64,000 bases of DNA from Leishmania mexicana MHOM/GT/2001/U1103 (Eukaryota > Euglenozoa > Kinetoplastea > Trypanosomatida > Trypanosomatidae). The stretch spans positions 620,001-684,000 of the forward strand of contig NC_018331.1 of the NCBI RefSeq assembly GCF_000234665.1, in the 5' to 3' direction. Below, one piece after another: positions 42,326 through 54,300 of this stretch; position 1 is the first letter of the stretch; every line of letters starts with the position of its first letter. Position numbers and translations under genes: made by a program. The notes beneath the pieces were generated by a model, which was given only the letters and a program-made list of their open reading frames with translations, had not been told where the DNA came from and searched no databases.

Positions 42326-42897
42326 ATACCATGGTGAGGTGGCCCCACGTCATCAGGGTTGCGCACAACCAGAAGAAAACGGGGGTTGTCGTAGGACAAT
42401 GCTGTGTACTTGTGTGGGCACGTGTGTTTATGTACGCATCTTAACCATGGGCTTATCCTGTGGGAACCACGACGGTTCTCGCTCCAGTTCATCTGCGGCC
42501 ACTAGAAGGCGAGCCGGTGGGGAAGGATCGCGTAGGAAACCAGGCTCCACCCCCCCCCCACACACACACCACTACCATCCCTCCGGTGCGTATCTGACCA
42601 CCTCTACCAGCTGACATGCTTTTTTTCCCCGTGAGTGTGGACCTTCTTTCTTCCGCGTCTGCATCGATGTACCCCTCCCCTCTCTCTGTCTGCCGGTCGA
42701 ACGGGATACAATGTCCTCGGTGATAGGACCAGGCGGCTGATTGCCCGCGGACCCTCACCCCATCCGCCCCCTCGCACTGGACAACAAACGAAGGCAGCAC
42801 CAAACAAAACGGCCGTAACGAGTCATCACAAAGGAGGAGGCCGAGGGGATGCGCACACGCCTACGCCCGGCCACCACCCACGGACACCCACACACAG
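42326..42897. other. Spacer
   Basis: About 570 nt with a C run and CA run near 42549-42568 and no gene. Confidence 0.5.
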
Positions 42898-42924
42898 ATT
42901 TCCTTCCTCCCTTTCTTCCATCAG
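42898..42924 (+). promoter_or_regulatory. Probable trans-splice acceptor of Uba4
   Basis: A T/C tract (42898-42921) is followed directly by AG at 42923-42924. The leader to the ATG at 42955 would be 30 nt, with one earlier in-frame ATG at 42943. Confidence 0.55.
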
Positions 42925-42954
42925 AATCGCTCAGCTGTTCTCGTGTGCACCAGG

Positions 42955-44346
42955 ATGGATGCAGGGGCGACGGACGATACTTTGCCGCACCCCGTGTTCG
43001 TTTCTTCGGTGCCGACCCTCACAAAGGACGATGTAGAGCGCTTTGGCCGGCAGATGCTGGTGGAGGAGGTCGGCGCCGCTCACATGGAGCAGATCCGCCA
43101 CGCCCATGTCGTGTGCATCGGCGCCGGCGGGCTGGGCAGCACCATTCTGTTGTATCTCGCAGCGTCCGGGGTCGGGCGGCTCACGATTGTGGACTTTGAT
43201 GACGTGGAGCTGTCGAACTTGCACCGGCAGGTGATTCACACGACGGCGGCGATTGGCCAGCCAAAGGCGCTGAGTGCGAAGGCGTCGTGCCTGCGGCTAT
43301 TTCCAGCAGCGCGTGTTGACGCGGTTGTGGAGGCTCTCAGCCCCACAAATGCCGAGCGGCTTTTTGCCACGTGCGACGTCGTCGTTGACGGCACAGACAA
43401 CGTGGCTGCGCGCTACCTCATCAACGATGCCGCGATGCGTTGCGGCAAGCCTCTCGTTAGCGGAAGCGCCATGGGGTGGGAGGGGCAGCTCTCAGTGTAC
43501 GGCTATCGCGGAGGCCCGTGCTATCGATGCTTGTTCCCGCAGCCACCCCCTCAGGAAACGGTCGGCAGCTGCAATGACAGTGGCGTGATGGGTCCTCTGC
43601 CAGGTATGATCGGCTGCTTGCAGGCGTTGGAGGTTTTGAAGGTGGCGACTGGAGTCGGTGAGACACTGAACGGCCGCCTGTTTCTCTTCAACGGTCTCCG
43701 CTTTTCCTCGCGCGTCGTCAAGTTACGCGGGCGGCAGCCACACTGTGCGGCCTGCGGCGCTGCAGCGTTGGCGGACGCGACACCACTCCCGCAATTAGCC
43801 GCGCAGACGCGCCCCGAGTACATCCCGTACTCGTGCCCGATCACCTCAGCGTCGAGTCCACCTGGTACATCATGCAGCGCTTTGGAGTACGCCGCGCATG
43901 CGCGCGGCTCCGCTGCTCCTCAGCGCCGTGTCACACTCGACGTGCGTGTGCGCTTGCAGTACGACATGGCGCACTTGGCGCATTCGGTAAACGTGCCGTA
44001 CCAGTCGCTGCTGCAGTGGAAGCGTGCGGGCACGGTGGTGACGCAGCTGGCGGACGTGTTGGACAAGGCACTGCCACCGCAGTCCAACACACAGGATTGC
44101 ATGGAAAATGGGTCTGCTGCTGCTTCCCATGACGACGCAGGGCCACAGGTAGTGGTTTACGTGCTGTGCCGTCGCGGCATCAATTCCCTCAAGGCAATGA
44201 CCTTGATTCGCGCGGCGCTCGGAGAGGCGGAGGCGAGGGGCGACGAAGCGGCCGTCGCCCGGCTTGGTAGGTACATCTTCCGGAACGTCAGCGGCGGCCT
44301 CAACGCCTACCACCGCGAGGTGGACAGCGCCTTTCCCTACTACTGA
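42955..44346 (+). CDS. UBA4: Uba4/MOCS3: E1-like adenylyltransferase with rhodanese domain (463 aa)
   Basis: Activates the ubiquitin-like sulfur carrier Urm1 (and in some eukaryotes MOCS2A) by adenylation, then transfers sulfur to it, for tRNA wobble thiolation and molybdopterin synthesis. The MoeB/ThiF-like domain has the nucleotide loop GAGGLGS at 56-62 and zinc-binding Cys pairs C189/C192 (CYRC) and C264/C267 (CAAC). C206, in GSCNDSGVMG, sits where the E1-type catalytic cysteine lies. The rhodanese domain from about 325 retains the active-site loop with C405 (LCRRGINS). The C-terminus ends FPYY. Both active cysteines are present, so the enzyme looks functional. An in-frame ATG at 42943 would add four residues; I prefer 42955. 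Confidence 0.93.
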   Translation: MDAGATDDTLPHPVFVSSVPTLTKDDVERFGRQMLVEEVGAAHMEQIRHAHVVCIGAGGLGSTILLYLAASGVGRLTIVDFDDVELSNLHRQVIHTTAAIGQPKALSAKASCLRLFPAARVDAVVEALSPTNAERLFATCDVVVDGTDNVAARYLINDAAMRCGKPLVSGSAMGWEGQLSVYGYRGGPCYRCLFPQPPPQETVGSCNDSGVMGPLPGMIGCLQALEVLKVATGVGETLNGRLFLFNGLRFSSRVVKLRGRQPHCAACGAAALADATPLPQLAAQTRPEYIPYSCPITSASSPPGTSCSALEYAAHARGSAAPQRRVTLDVRVRLQYDMAHLAHSVNVPYQSLLQWKRAGTVVTQLADVLDKALPPQSNTQDCMENGSAAASHDDAGPQVVVYVLCRRGINSLKAMTLIRAALGEAEARGDEAAVARLGRYIFRNVSGGLNAYHREVDSAFPYY

Positions 44347-45599
44347 CGGCATGGTCAGTCTTCGCTCGCGAAGGGGTGTGTGGCCACACATGACGCCAAG
44401 GGCGTCTTCCTATTCAACCAAATGCTCCCACATAATAAGCGCACAGCTGCTAAGGCCAAAGTGGGTGGCAATCACGAACGCCATCTGATCCCGGGCTCTT
44501 GGCACGCAGCCAACACACAAGAAAAACAAGTACCAATGCATTGCGGAGCTCCAGTGGAGGAAAGGACGGGGAAAGGGCAGAAGGCCAATCTCAAGGGAGG
44601 CGCAGCGGGGAATATGGTGGGCGCGTGAGAGAGAGACTCTCGCTTTAGGCGCTCTGATGTTACCCTTCCCTCTTCCCCGTGTGTTGTGACCTCCTCACCG
44701 CATGAAGGTAAGCTGCACGGGTCTTGCGCATGGGGCGCAGATCTCGCCCCCACTCCTCCCCCCCCGCCTCCTCTGTTCATCCTCTCTTTTACTGTGCAGG
44801 ATTCGCGTACATGAAGCGGCACATCGGAACGCGCCCCGAGGTTGAAGCGGCGTTTGGCAGCGCACTCCGTGGTACAACCACAGGTGGGGATGCCCGCTCT
44901 TTCTTCTCGTCTCCCCCATTTTTTACCCCTTTTTTCTTGAACCCAAGCGGGGGCTTCGCCGGAGCCCCTGTCGCGTGTGGGGGGCACGGTGACTCGCAAC
45001 GACACACGCAGCGCCTCATTCTCTTTTATCTGTCGCAGCCCCTCCTCCCTCCCCCCTCTCCCCCCACAGCGGGCGTGTACACTGTAGGTGTGTCTCAGCC
45101 TTTTTTGTAGGATAGCCAAGGCCTGGCTCAGCGAAGAAATTGTCTCCAGTGACAATCCACTAGTACTCCTCCCCCATCTCCCGAACCGCATTCTTTTCCT
45201 GCGGACTCACGGTGTGCCGCTCTCACGCCTCGAGCGCGTCGAATGGCGCCTCTGCTGGAGCGCGTTGCGCTTGACTCCTCCACCTCACCCACCGCCTCCG
45301 CTGCGTCCTTCTCTAGAGTGCTTCGATACTGTTTTCTTTTGTTTTTATTTATCACTGCGCTTGGATGAGAAGCCCACCGCCATCTGCTATGGCATTCATC
45401 CCGATCCTCTCTGCCTGCTATGTGCTCTCTCGAGCACCCGCACCCACATCTTGTCGCGTACTTGCGTTTTTGCATCCCCCTCTGTGTAGCTCTTATGGGC
45501 TGCTTCCTTGGCGAGTGCTGCCCTGAATTTCCTCTGGGTTTCTTTTCGTTGGGGAGGGGAGGGGAAGGGGGGCATGAAACTCTCGCACGATCATGGTGC
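44347..45599. other. Spacer
   Basis: 1.25 kb without a convincing gene. C-rich tracts lie near 44744-44768 and 45046-45066. Confidence 0.5.
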
Positions 45600-48120
45600 A
45601 GAGCAGAGTCTCGGGCGCTATCTTTTATGGGGACGCAGCCTAGACGGACGATGTTGCTCGATGCGGGCCTTCTGGTGGCGTGGAGCAGCCACACATGGGC
45701 GAGTTTCGCCACACTCAGGCGAGACGGCGAAGCTGCGCCGTGTTGAGACACCGAGCATTACGTCGTCGCGGGGAGTCGGACCCGTCGATAACGCGAGTCG
45801 CGTCGTGTAAGTTGGCGCCAATGCGTCGTTCACATACATGTTTTTTTTTTCTTTCGTGAATCGACTGGATCGGGAGCTCAGCGCGTGCTACTGGCGACAC
45901 ATCAGGCTTCAGCAGCGCTGTGGTGGCAGTGCAGCAGCCGAAGCACAAGAAGAATCGGACTCAGGGGACGCGACGGGAGGTGTGCCAGCCTCCGGCAGCG
46001 CCTTCTTCCTCACTCCAGCTGAACAAGCTAACATCCACGGATGGGCCATGGCGTGTGTGCCAGCCTACCGCCACCAGCTTTTCGCTGCTGTGGCGAACTC
46101 CACCGCGGCTCTCGGCGTCGCTGACGCTCTACCCGGTCATCCACGGGTACGCACGCGCCCTCCGTTGTCGTAGTGGACTCTGCCCCACTCCGTGGGGCGG
46201 CCTTCGTTGGAACGCCTGCGATTTCAGACGACGACCCGGACCGTGGAGTGATGCAAGTTGCCGCGTTGCACTAGAACGGACTCCCCTCCGTGTACAAAAC
46301 TGCGAGTCCGTCAGTTTCGACGCGCACCGTGCGCAGGCAAGGGGGAGGCGATAGCGGTGGCCTGTCAATACCGTTTCTGGTCGGCCCCATGTCACAGGGA
46401 GCATCTCCAGTGGGGCACCGCCAACGCGCCATTGGAGATTTCTCCCTGTGACGCCGTTGTCGTCGCGGGGCATCGTTGATGTTTCGCTTTTTTTTCGCCG
46501 ACAGCCACCGAAGACGACAGCAGATACCCTACAGATGGGGCATCCGGCACTGTAGCCTTGGAGGCGTGAAAGCGCTTCGCTCAGTGCTACCGGGAACACA
46601 AGTCGAGAAGCCCATGCAAGGGTGCACGTCTGTGGCACTGATGGTCTCCTCGCGGGGTGGCCTCATTGCCCCATCAGTATCGCAGCAACTGGCAGTGGCG
46701 TACGTGACGCGGCCGCCCATTCAAAAACGAACTGCACCACATCGAGCGCAGACACTGTGAAGTCTCTTCACAGTCTTCGCAATCGGCCCAGACTCGACGT
46801 CCTCGGCGTCTACGAGCCAAGACCCAGGAGGAGCTCATCGGACGTCGGCCGGCTATGGAGCTGTGGCATCCGCGGAACTCTCGCGAGTGCGTGCGTCGAC
46901 GCTGATGCTCGCCTTGGCACTCGAGTTAATTCAATTGACAGACACCGTCTGCAACGTAAAAGGGAGTGTGGTGGACGATTACGCGCCGTGGCTAGCGTGC
47001 ATCGCCATCAGCTGTCCCTGTTCTGCCACTCGTGCAGTGGTGGTCCGGATGAGCGTGTCGTGGAGGTGCGCCTAGCGGACTCCTCCAGCGAGGGCGAACC
47101 CGGAGCTGGTCTGATGTCTTCCGAGACGGTGCGGCAAGTCAACTGGACATCAACGTCACAGGAGGCGAATGGGGAGGAAGTCGTGTCGCTGCTTCTCATC
47201 AACGAAACCGGACTCATTCACGTCGCCTTGGTGCGACGATCGCTTTGCAAACGGACACCGCCTTTGGTCTCACCGCCGCTCAGCCCTCCGTTGTCAACGC
47301 AGAGTCGGCGGCACCACCGTGCGCTGTTTAGGCTACGTCTTGCTCCCCGGCTCGGCGTATTGGTGTGGTGGGTCAGCTTATGCCGCTGTTGTGGCAACGA
47401 GTCATGAACTTGTCGGCTGGCATGTGCGCTGAACCTGCTCTCTCTCTCTCAGACGATGTGCATGTCCTACGCGGCAGCTACCCGTCCCTCCTACATAAAA
47501 CCCCCTGGGCCCTGCCGCCGTTGCCCCCCCTTCGTGTCGCGCGCTCGCCGTCAACGGCGGCATTGCTGCAGCTACCTGCGCCAGTGGCAGGCAACGCTGC
47601 CATGACCACGACAGCTAGCTCCCACACCGAGAGCGGTGTGGCGGAAAATGTAGCTATGCGCGGCAGCGGCTTTGTGGAGCCGGGGCGCCACTGCAACGGC
47701 CGAGCTCAGCCCCGTCTTGGTTGACTTTGGTCCCCTGACGTGGCACTGAACGGAGTCGTCACGGTGACGGCTGCCTTCGTGAACGTGGCGGCGACGTGGG
47801 AACGCCGATGATCCGGCCCCCCCCCCTCTCCCATCCTGAGGTGTCATTTTCCGATCCGAGGGACGCCAAAGGGCCTACTGTGATCACACGCCTCAGTGGC
47901 ACCGGCAGGGCGTGGTGAACTGGGCCAAGCTGTGATCGACCGCGGTAGGACGCGGGTGCTGTGGGGTGCCTTGCCAGTTCACGCCCTGCTCCTTTCGCGT
48001 AGACCCCCAACACACTGGAGTACATCTGGCTCACGGCGAGCCACTAGTGGGCAGACGCGCATCTACTCCGCACCGCACGTCGTTCCGCAAAGTGAAGACT
48101 TGTCCTGGTTTTGGTGAAGC
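45600..48120 (+). pseudogene. Decayed protein-coding gene, family not recognised
   Basis: Protein-like fragments follow one another on the + strand in shifting frames. Examples are LLDAGLLVAWSSHTWASF (~45650-45705), LTPAEQANIHGWAMACVPAY (~46010-46070), VDSAPLRGAAFVGTPAISDD (~46169-46228), SIPFLVGPMSQGASPVG (~46358-46410), LIQLTDTVCNVKGSVVDDY (~46925-46982), EVVSLLLINETGLIHVALV (~47175-47232), CLGYVLLPGSAYWCGGSAY (~47330-47385) and a Ser/Ala-rich C-terminal part to 47723. SFSDPRDAKGPTVITRL (~47842-47892) and later pieces may extend it. Stops and frameshifts separate almost every piece. Base composition is that of coding DNA rather than of the pyrimidine-rich spacers. Fragment limits are approximate and more than one gene could be involved. 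Confidence 0.5.
46391..46452. other. 62-nt hairpin inside the decayed gene
   Basis: Outer arms GTCACAGGGAG (46391-46401) and CTCCCTGTGAC (46442-46452) pair perfectly over 11 bp. After a small bulge, inner arms 46403-46413 and 46429-46439 pair over 11 positions with one G-T. The loop is 15 nt. Confidence 0.75.
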
Positions 48121-48766
48121 AGGCAGGCGCAGGGTGTTTGGGGTGCATGCGCAACGCGTTCCCCACCCACCACCCCACCCTCTGCCCCGTCCCACGTCTC
48201 CCCACCTCTGGTCTCTCGCGCTGTGTGTTGCACCGCCAGTGCCTCTGTGGCTCTTTTTATTCCTCTGTTTTCGCGTCCCCCCTCCTCCTCGCGTTGGCCC
48301 GAGCCGAGCTTCAAAGCGACCAGACAACCCAAAATGACCTCACTGTGACACACGCACACGCACACACGCAGAAGGCGCTTGCTGTTGGCTGACAGTCAGA
48401 GGGAGAAGAGTCTTTCGGCGGGCACCACCGAGCATGGCCGCGTGATCCTGCGTGTTCTTATTTTCTTGCGCTCTTGTTGAAGTTTACATGTCTCTCCACA
48501 TCCTCCGCTCCTGCCCTGGCCCTCCCTCCCTCCCTCTCCCCCTCCGCCACACCGACCGCCCAACCGACTCACACTCCCGGTGACGGACGAGAACAAAAGT
48601 CGACTTCCTCCCTATCTCTCCCACACACACCACATCACCAAAAAAAACGAAAGTTAACGCGAGTGAAGACATTACCGTGTTCCCGCGTGTTTCGACTGCC
48701 GTGGTCTTTGTAGTTCCTGACGTTCGTTGTGTGCGCGCGTGTAGTTCCCTTTTCGTAGACGGTATT
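48121..48766. other. Spacer
   Basis: No gene is visible. Contains CACACG runs near 48350-48367. Confidence 0.5.
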
Positions 48767-48805
48767 CCCCTCCCTTCTCGCACCCTTCTCCCCCTTCCTT
48801 TGTAG
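48767..48805 (+). promoter_or_regulatory. Probable trans-splice acceptor of the Gly-rich MEX67 paralog
   Basis: A T/C tract (48767-48803) is followed by AG at 48804-48805, 172 nt before the start codon. Confidence 0.5.
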
Positions 48806-48977
48806 CTGTCCTTCCGCGCAGCTCTCCGCAGTCTTGCGCACACGGAGAACGGGGGAAAGCTCATTCAACCAACCACGCGCACAGCCATAGCGCGGGTGAT
48901 TTCCTGCTGCCAACGAGGCAGTTCGTCCTCCTCGAAGTCCATCGGCGTGTCCGTTCGTTGCTCTTCAACTCACGACC

Positions 48978-50630
48978 ATGTCGCGTCCGTACGGAAAGAA
49001 AGGGTACTCCTTTCACAACCGCAGCAGCCCCGGCGGTGGTGGCGGCGGCGTCGGCATTCTTGGGAATGGCAGCAACAATGGCGGCCGTGGCGGCGGTCGC
49101 AGCGGCGCCGACTTCGGTCGTGGTGGCGGTCGCAGCGGCGGTGGTGGCGGTGGTGGTCGCTTCAACAACCACCACCACGGCGGCGGCAATCGTAACAACA
49201 GCCATAGCGACACTAACAACAGCGCCAGTAGCGGCGGCGCGGACGTGATGAAAGTGCTCCTCTCTCTCCTCTTTGAGAAGTCGTACAGCCAAATCTTCAA
49301 CGAGGCAAACGGCCTGCTAAACTTGTCCAACACCCGCGCCAGCCCCGATCTCGAGCCGGTGCAGAAGCGTGTGGACTACAACAGTGTCGCGTTCTGCAAG
49401 GTGCTGGCGGAAGTGCTTCGAGAGACGTTCGCGGACCGCATCCGTGTGCTGCAGCTGGACGACAACAGCATCCGTCAGTTGAAGGTGTTTCTCACCGCGC
49501 TGGCGGACGCTGACATTCACCGCGGCATCACAGCCATCTCTGCCCGCAACAACAGCATCAACGACCTCTCCTTCGTCAGCGGGCTTAAGCGCTATGACGG
49601 CCTCAACGAGCTTCTCCTCATCGGCAACCCCGTCACGAACCAGAAGGACTACTCCACCCGCCTCAGTCGCGACCTGCCACGACTGAACATGATCGACGGG
49701 GTAGCCGTGGACCGGGCTCTACTGCGCCTGCCCAACCCGGTCAACTCAGCCCCGCCGTCGCAGCAGCAGCTCAGCGTCCTGCACTACCTGGAGCAGACCA
49801 TGTTCCAGTCCATGGCCTCGCGCAACTACGACGCCATCACCTATCTGTACGGCTCTCAGTTCTCGGCACTGTCCATCAGCCGTGGCCCGGAGCCGCTGCC
49901 CCAGCGCGTGCCCGTGAGCGCAGTGCTCAACACCGGCGACCTGGAGAAGCAGCTGCGCAACCAGATGCAGGCCGACGTCTCCAAGCTGCGCTCGAGCCAA
50001 GACTTTCGCAACCTTGCCACGGACAGTGCGGGGTCGATGCGGAACATCGCCAAGGGCCCGCAAGAGATCGTCTCGAAGCTTCGGCACATGTGCGGAGGCG
50101 ACAAATCCATTTCCGTGGAGATCGAGTTCAACCCGAACTTTAACGTGGTGATGATGGACCAGAGCTACCACATGCGCGTGCCCGTATGCGTAGTAACGGT
50201 GCACGGCAAGATGCGCTACCTCTGGAACCCGATCCGGCCGGAGACGCAGCAGCCCACCTTCCCTGCCGGCAAGGCCCCCATGATCTCCACGTTCTTCGAC
50301 CGCACCCTGACCTTGACCTGGGACAACAACACGAACGCATGGTCGATCGCGAACGACATGGTGCTGATGCGCCCAGACCGCGCTGTCGTGCATGACGACG
50401 GCACCCCGAGCAGCCCTCTCTTCTTTGCTAACACCCCGTCGCGCATTGAGCAGATGCGCCGGCGTCTGATGCCCGGCATCACTGCCGATGTCATGGCTGT
50501 CATCGTCAACGCGACCACCTCGGACGAGGAAGTGAAGCAGTCCATCATGCAGCTGCTCCTGCTGCCTCCAGATCAGCTGCACGCCGTGGCGAGCGATCCA
50601 GAGGCCGCGAAGCGTGCACTGGTGATGTAG
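48978..50630 (+). CDS. MEX67B: MEX67/NXF-type mRNA export factor paralog, Gly-rich N-terminus (550 aa)
   Basis: A homologue of the mRNA exporter Mex67/TAP, which carries mRNA through nuclear pores with an Mtr2-like partner. It starts MSRPYGKKGYSF. Residues ~15-90 are Gly-rich with Arg/Asn/His (GRGGGRSGADFGRGG) and could bind RNA. The leucine-rich repeat part runs about 125-250 (VLQLDDNSIRQL, ITAISARNNSINDL, LLIGNPVTNQKDY). An NTF2-like domain covers about 262-475 (LHYLEQTMFQSMASRNY, VVTVHGKMRYLW, LTWDNNTNAWSIANDMVLM). The C-terminal ~60 residues form a small helical segment that is a poor match to the TAP-C/UBA-like domain. It resembles the second MEX67 at 57381 over the LRR and NTF2-like parts but lacks the CCCH finger. 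Symbol given by analogy with the two-gene situation in trypanosomes. Confidence 0.85.
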   Translation: MSRPYGKKGYSFHNRSSPGGGGGGVGILGNGSNNGGRGGGRSGADFGRGGGRSGGGGGGGRFNNHHHGGGNRNNSHSDTNNSASSGGADVMKVLLSLLFEKSYSQIFNEANGLLNLSNTRASPDLEPVQKRVDYNSVAFCKVLAEVLRETFADRIRVLQLDDNSIRQLKVFLTALADADIHRGITAISARNNSINDLSFVSGLKRYDGLNELLLIGNPVTNQKDYSTRLSRDLPRLNMIDGVAVDRALLRLPNPVNSAPPSQQQLSVLHYLEQTMFQSMASRNYDAITYLYGSQFSALSISRGPEPLPQRVPVSAVLNTGDLEKQLRNQMQADVSKLRSSQDFRNLATDSAGSMRNIAKGPQEIVSKLRHMCGGDKSISVEIEFNPNFNVVMMDQSYHMRVPVCVVTVHGKMRYLWNPIRPETQQPTFPAGKAPMISTFFDRTLTLTWDNNTNAWSIANDMVLMRPDRAVVHDDGTPSSPLFFANTPSRIEQMRRRLMPGITADVMAVIVNATTSDEEVKQSIMQLLLLPPDQLHAVASDPEAAKRALVM

Positions 50631-51307
50631 AACTATGACATTGAGCCGCATGTGTGTGATGACCCCAGAGCTCTCGACGAAGGGGAAAGTGGCAAAGAAG
50701 GGGGGCTGAGGCGGGAGATGATCCATGAAGCGCAAGGAACAGCAGTGCTGTGTGTGTGTGTGTGTGTGTGTGTGGCTGTTGTATCCAATGCGATGACTTT
50801 TTCCTCATCGTCTTTCACGCCTGTGGGCCGCTCTGATGCGAGTTGTTGTTGTTGTTGTTTCTGCCTTGGTGTCATTTTCATGGCTGTTGTGTGTCTTCTT
50901 CCTGTCGCCGGCGACACGGTAGATGCTGCGCCCTCCTCCCTCCTTTTTCTTTCGTGCTTTTAGACTCTGGTTGTGTGCGCTTGCTCCCTTTCATGTACGC
51001 GTTTTTGTGTGGGAGCGTCTGTGTGTCGACGTAGCTGTGTCCTCGTGTGTAAGTTGAGCATGGACCAGCCGTTTGGTTGGCCTATGCTCTCTCGGTCTCT
51101 CCCTCGTTTCCTCCGTTCATCTCGCTGTTCAATGCTCGCCTGTGCGTGTGTGTGCGGGTGGTTAAAACAGAATGCAGAGACAACATAAGTTATAAAGGAA
51201 ACAATGAAAAGGAGGAGATCACACACACACACACACACCTCCCACGATTCTCTGGAGAAGCCACTGTTCTGATGACCACCTGCCGACCACACTCCCCTGC
51301 ACGCTGC

Positions 51308-51343
<36 letters not shown>

Positions 51344-54300
51344 CATCTGTACGTGTTGTGCTTGTGATGCATTGCTTGTTTTGCTCTTCCTCTCTACCTT
51401 TCTCTCTGCGTGTGTGCGTGTGTGCGCATCTGTACCCCCACGGTGCCCGTCCGTCATCTTTTAACGTCGAACAAGACAGCTAAGAACAGAAAACAACAAA
51501 GAAAAGAATGCAGACAACGACGAGGGACAACGCAAGCTGTTTCTACTAACAAGTCTTTGCATGCATGAGTGCTGTGAAAGGGGAGACCCCACGGACGACA
51601 GACGAGGAGGAGGCGGAGGAGTGTGTGGACGGAGTGAGTGGGCGTGAGCACAACAACGAAAACGGCTGCAGCGCATGCCTGATGGAGACCTGCAAACTAT
51701 TTAGCGTGTCGTCGTCTCCGCGTCTCTCTCTGAGTTGATCGTCCCTGCACTGCACTTCGACTCGAGCCCTCTGTCACCTCGGCTGCTCGCCTGTGCGGTA
51801 AGCGCGCGCACCTGTCACCTGCTTGTTGGCGTACTGCTGAAAATGCACGGTGCACTGCGCGCGATTCCACAGGGTCGTGCACTCCTCCTCCCCCTCGCTC
51901 TTCCTTTGGCTGCTGCACCGTCTTCCTCAACCGTTTTGGGCGGAGAGGGTCGTTGGGTATGTCAGTGCATGTGCTGCTGTGAGTGTATGTGGGCGTTTAG
52001 CCCCTTTCTCTCTCAAGCAGCGTTCGGAGTATCTGAGCGTGTGTGCGTGCGCGTGCACAAGGCCAGTGGCAGCTGCTACTGTTGCCCACCCCTGCCAAGC
52101 ACGAAGCGGCGAACAGCGGAGCAGAAAAAGAGCAGCGGCGCCGCGGACGCCCTCGTTCTGTGTTCGCTGATTTTTTTTATACGAAGAGAGCGAGCCGAGC
52201 GCGGTGATGGAGAAAGAGAAGCGAGCGAGAGTCGTGCAGAGGAGGTGGAGGGTAGGGAGGAAATGACGCACACTGCAGCGATGTGCTCACGTGAAGGAAA
52301 GGAGGAGGAGGGACGGACACACAGCAAGAGAAGCCTTGCAACATAAAAGGGCACCCCCCCCATCACCACCACCACCGAGCCATTGCAGACAAGCGGAAAT
52401 ACACCAAACCGCTGGATCCCCTTGCAAGGTTCTGTGTGTGTGTGTGTGTGTGGTACATCCTGGCCTCCCTCCGTCTCGCAATACGTGCGTTTTTCATCTG
52501 TTCCCCCCCCCCCGGCACTGTCACCTGCGTCCACCAGCCTCGCTCGCTCTCTCTCGTGGTGTATGTGTGTGTGTGTGTGTATCTTTGCAGGTAGAATGAC
52601 TCCTGTTTTGCGTCCAGCGCATCCACCTCTTCCCCTTTTATCTTCGCCGTGTGCTCGTCGATCGCGACTCTGCCTACCCCGTTCATTCCCGCTACAGTCG
52701 CCCTTCCTTCTCTTTTTTTCCCTTTCCTCCGCTGACCGTCACTGTGTACGAGGATCGAATACATCAGAATGGGCACGTGTTGGCGTGCCAGCAGGGAGGC
52801 CAGAGAAGCGGAATGGTGGAGTGAGCGTAACAACGAGTACCACGTCGGAAGGGCTTGTCGAGGTGTGTGTGTGTGCGCGCGCGCATGTGCTGGCGCTTGC
52901 TTGGGTCACTGGTGAGAGAGAGGATGAGTGAGACTAAGGAACTGACGATAGCGAGTAGCGAGATGCACAATATCTATTTCTTTTTTTTCTTGCGTGTTGC
53001 GAATATATCGATGTCACCGTGCCCATGGTGCTGCTGCCGCCCGATCCCTCTTTCCAAAGGCCCCGCCCCCCTAGAACACCGGCCGCAGATGTGTGTCGTT
53101 CATCTTTGTTTTTCGTTGCAAGCAGTTTGCGTCGCCATCTTTGCACGCCTTTCCATGCTAACCCCCGCCCCTTTTTTTCCTTCCTGCTCGACTCGTCTTG
53201 CGGTGTTCTCATCCACAGCGGCTGCAGCCGCTGCTCCACGCCGCAGCAAAGAGCACTACATAAAAAAGGGGGTGGAACACCGACTGGGGCCGTCGCATGG
53301 CGCTTTTTGCGTTTTATTGTTGTTGTTCGTTTGATTGTGCTATCCGCTACTCGCTTCCTGAGTGTTCTTTCCAGGGGAATCCCTCCCCCTCTCCCCTTCC
53401 TCCATCCCTCCTCTTCTGCAAAGCCCACACACACACACACACGCATACACACATATATATTTATGTGTGTGTGTGTGCGTGTACATCGATGAGAACATCA
53501 AAGGGGGAGCAATGTGGTGTATACTTAGTGCATCGCAGGATTCCAAATACCGGGGTGGAGATGGGGGGAAGCACAGGCACAGCAAACAGTGGAGATAGAA
53601 GCGCAGGGACAGACAGTCAGCAATGCGTACACACACACAGAGACCCTCAACGCAAGGCCCCTTTTTTTCTCCCTGCTGGTGCTCTCCGTGGGCGCGGAAT
53701 GAGCGACATGCCTACCTCTGTGCATCCTTGCGTTCTAGCGTAGCACGGCAGTGACGAGCGGGAAGGTGTTGTCTCCTCTGTCGCTGCTCTCTTCAATCCC
53801 CCGCTGCCGCCGGCCTCCGTGCCCTCCTCCTCCGCTTTCCTCGCGGCTGTCTTGTTCGTATCCCTCTCTCTCGCATCTTGTTCTCGTGCGCGCATGTGCG
53901 CGTTCGTGGGTGTGTGGGTGGGTGGGTGGGTAGGTGTGTGGGTGTCTTCCCGTTGGCGCAACACGTCCCCCCCCCCCCGCGTTCTTTGGGTGCTTCCGGG
54001 CACTCAGTCTCTCTCCTTCACCGCTTTCTTTTTCTTCAAGAGATGTGTGTCCTGCCTCAACATGTCGTGTTAGGCGGGAGGAGGGGCGGAGAACAGACAC
54101 ACCCACACACGCACGCACAAGAGCAGAAGAAGCGGCGAGATCAACAGCCATTCACGCTCTCTCTCTCCCTCGCAGCCGCCTCATCGCTTTCACCTCATGT
54201 CACCGCATAGCCAAAGTGCAAGGGCGTTTATTCGTTCACATCCTCACAGGTTCACAGACACACATAGCCGACCCTCTCCACCCATGAGCACCCAGCTGCG

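Noticed and set aside
48978..49250. Gly-rich N-terminus of the first MEX67 paralog as a sequencing or frame artefact
   Set aside because: The frame is open from MSRPYGKK, which matches the start of the other paralog, through the Gly-rich part into the LRR, so it is a real part of the protein.
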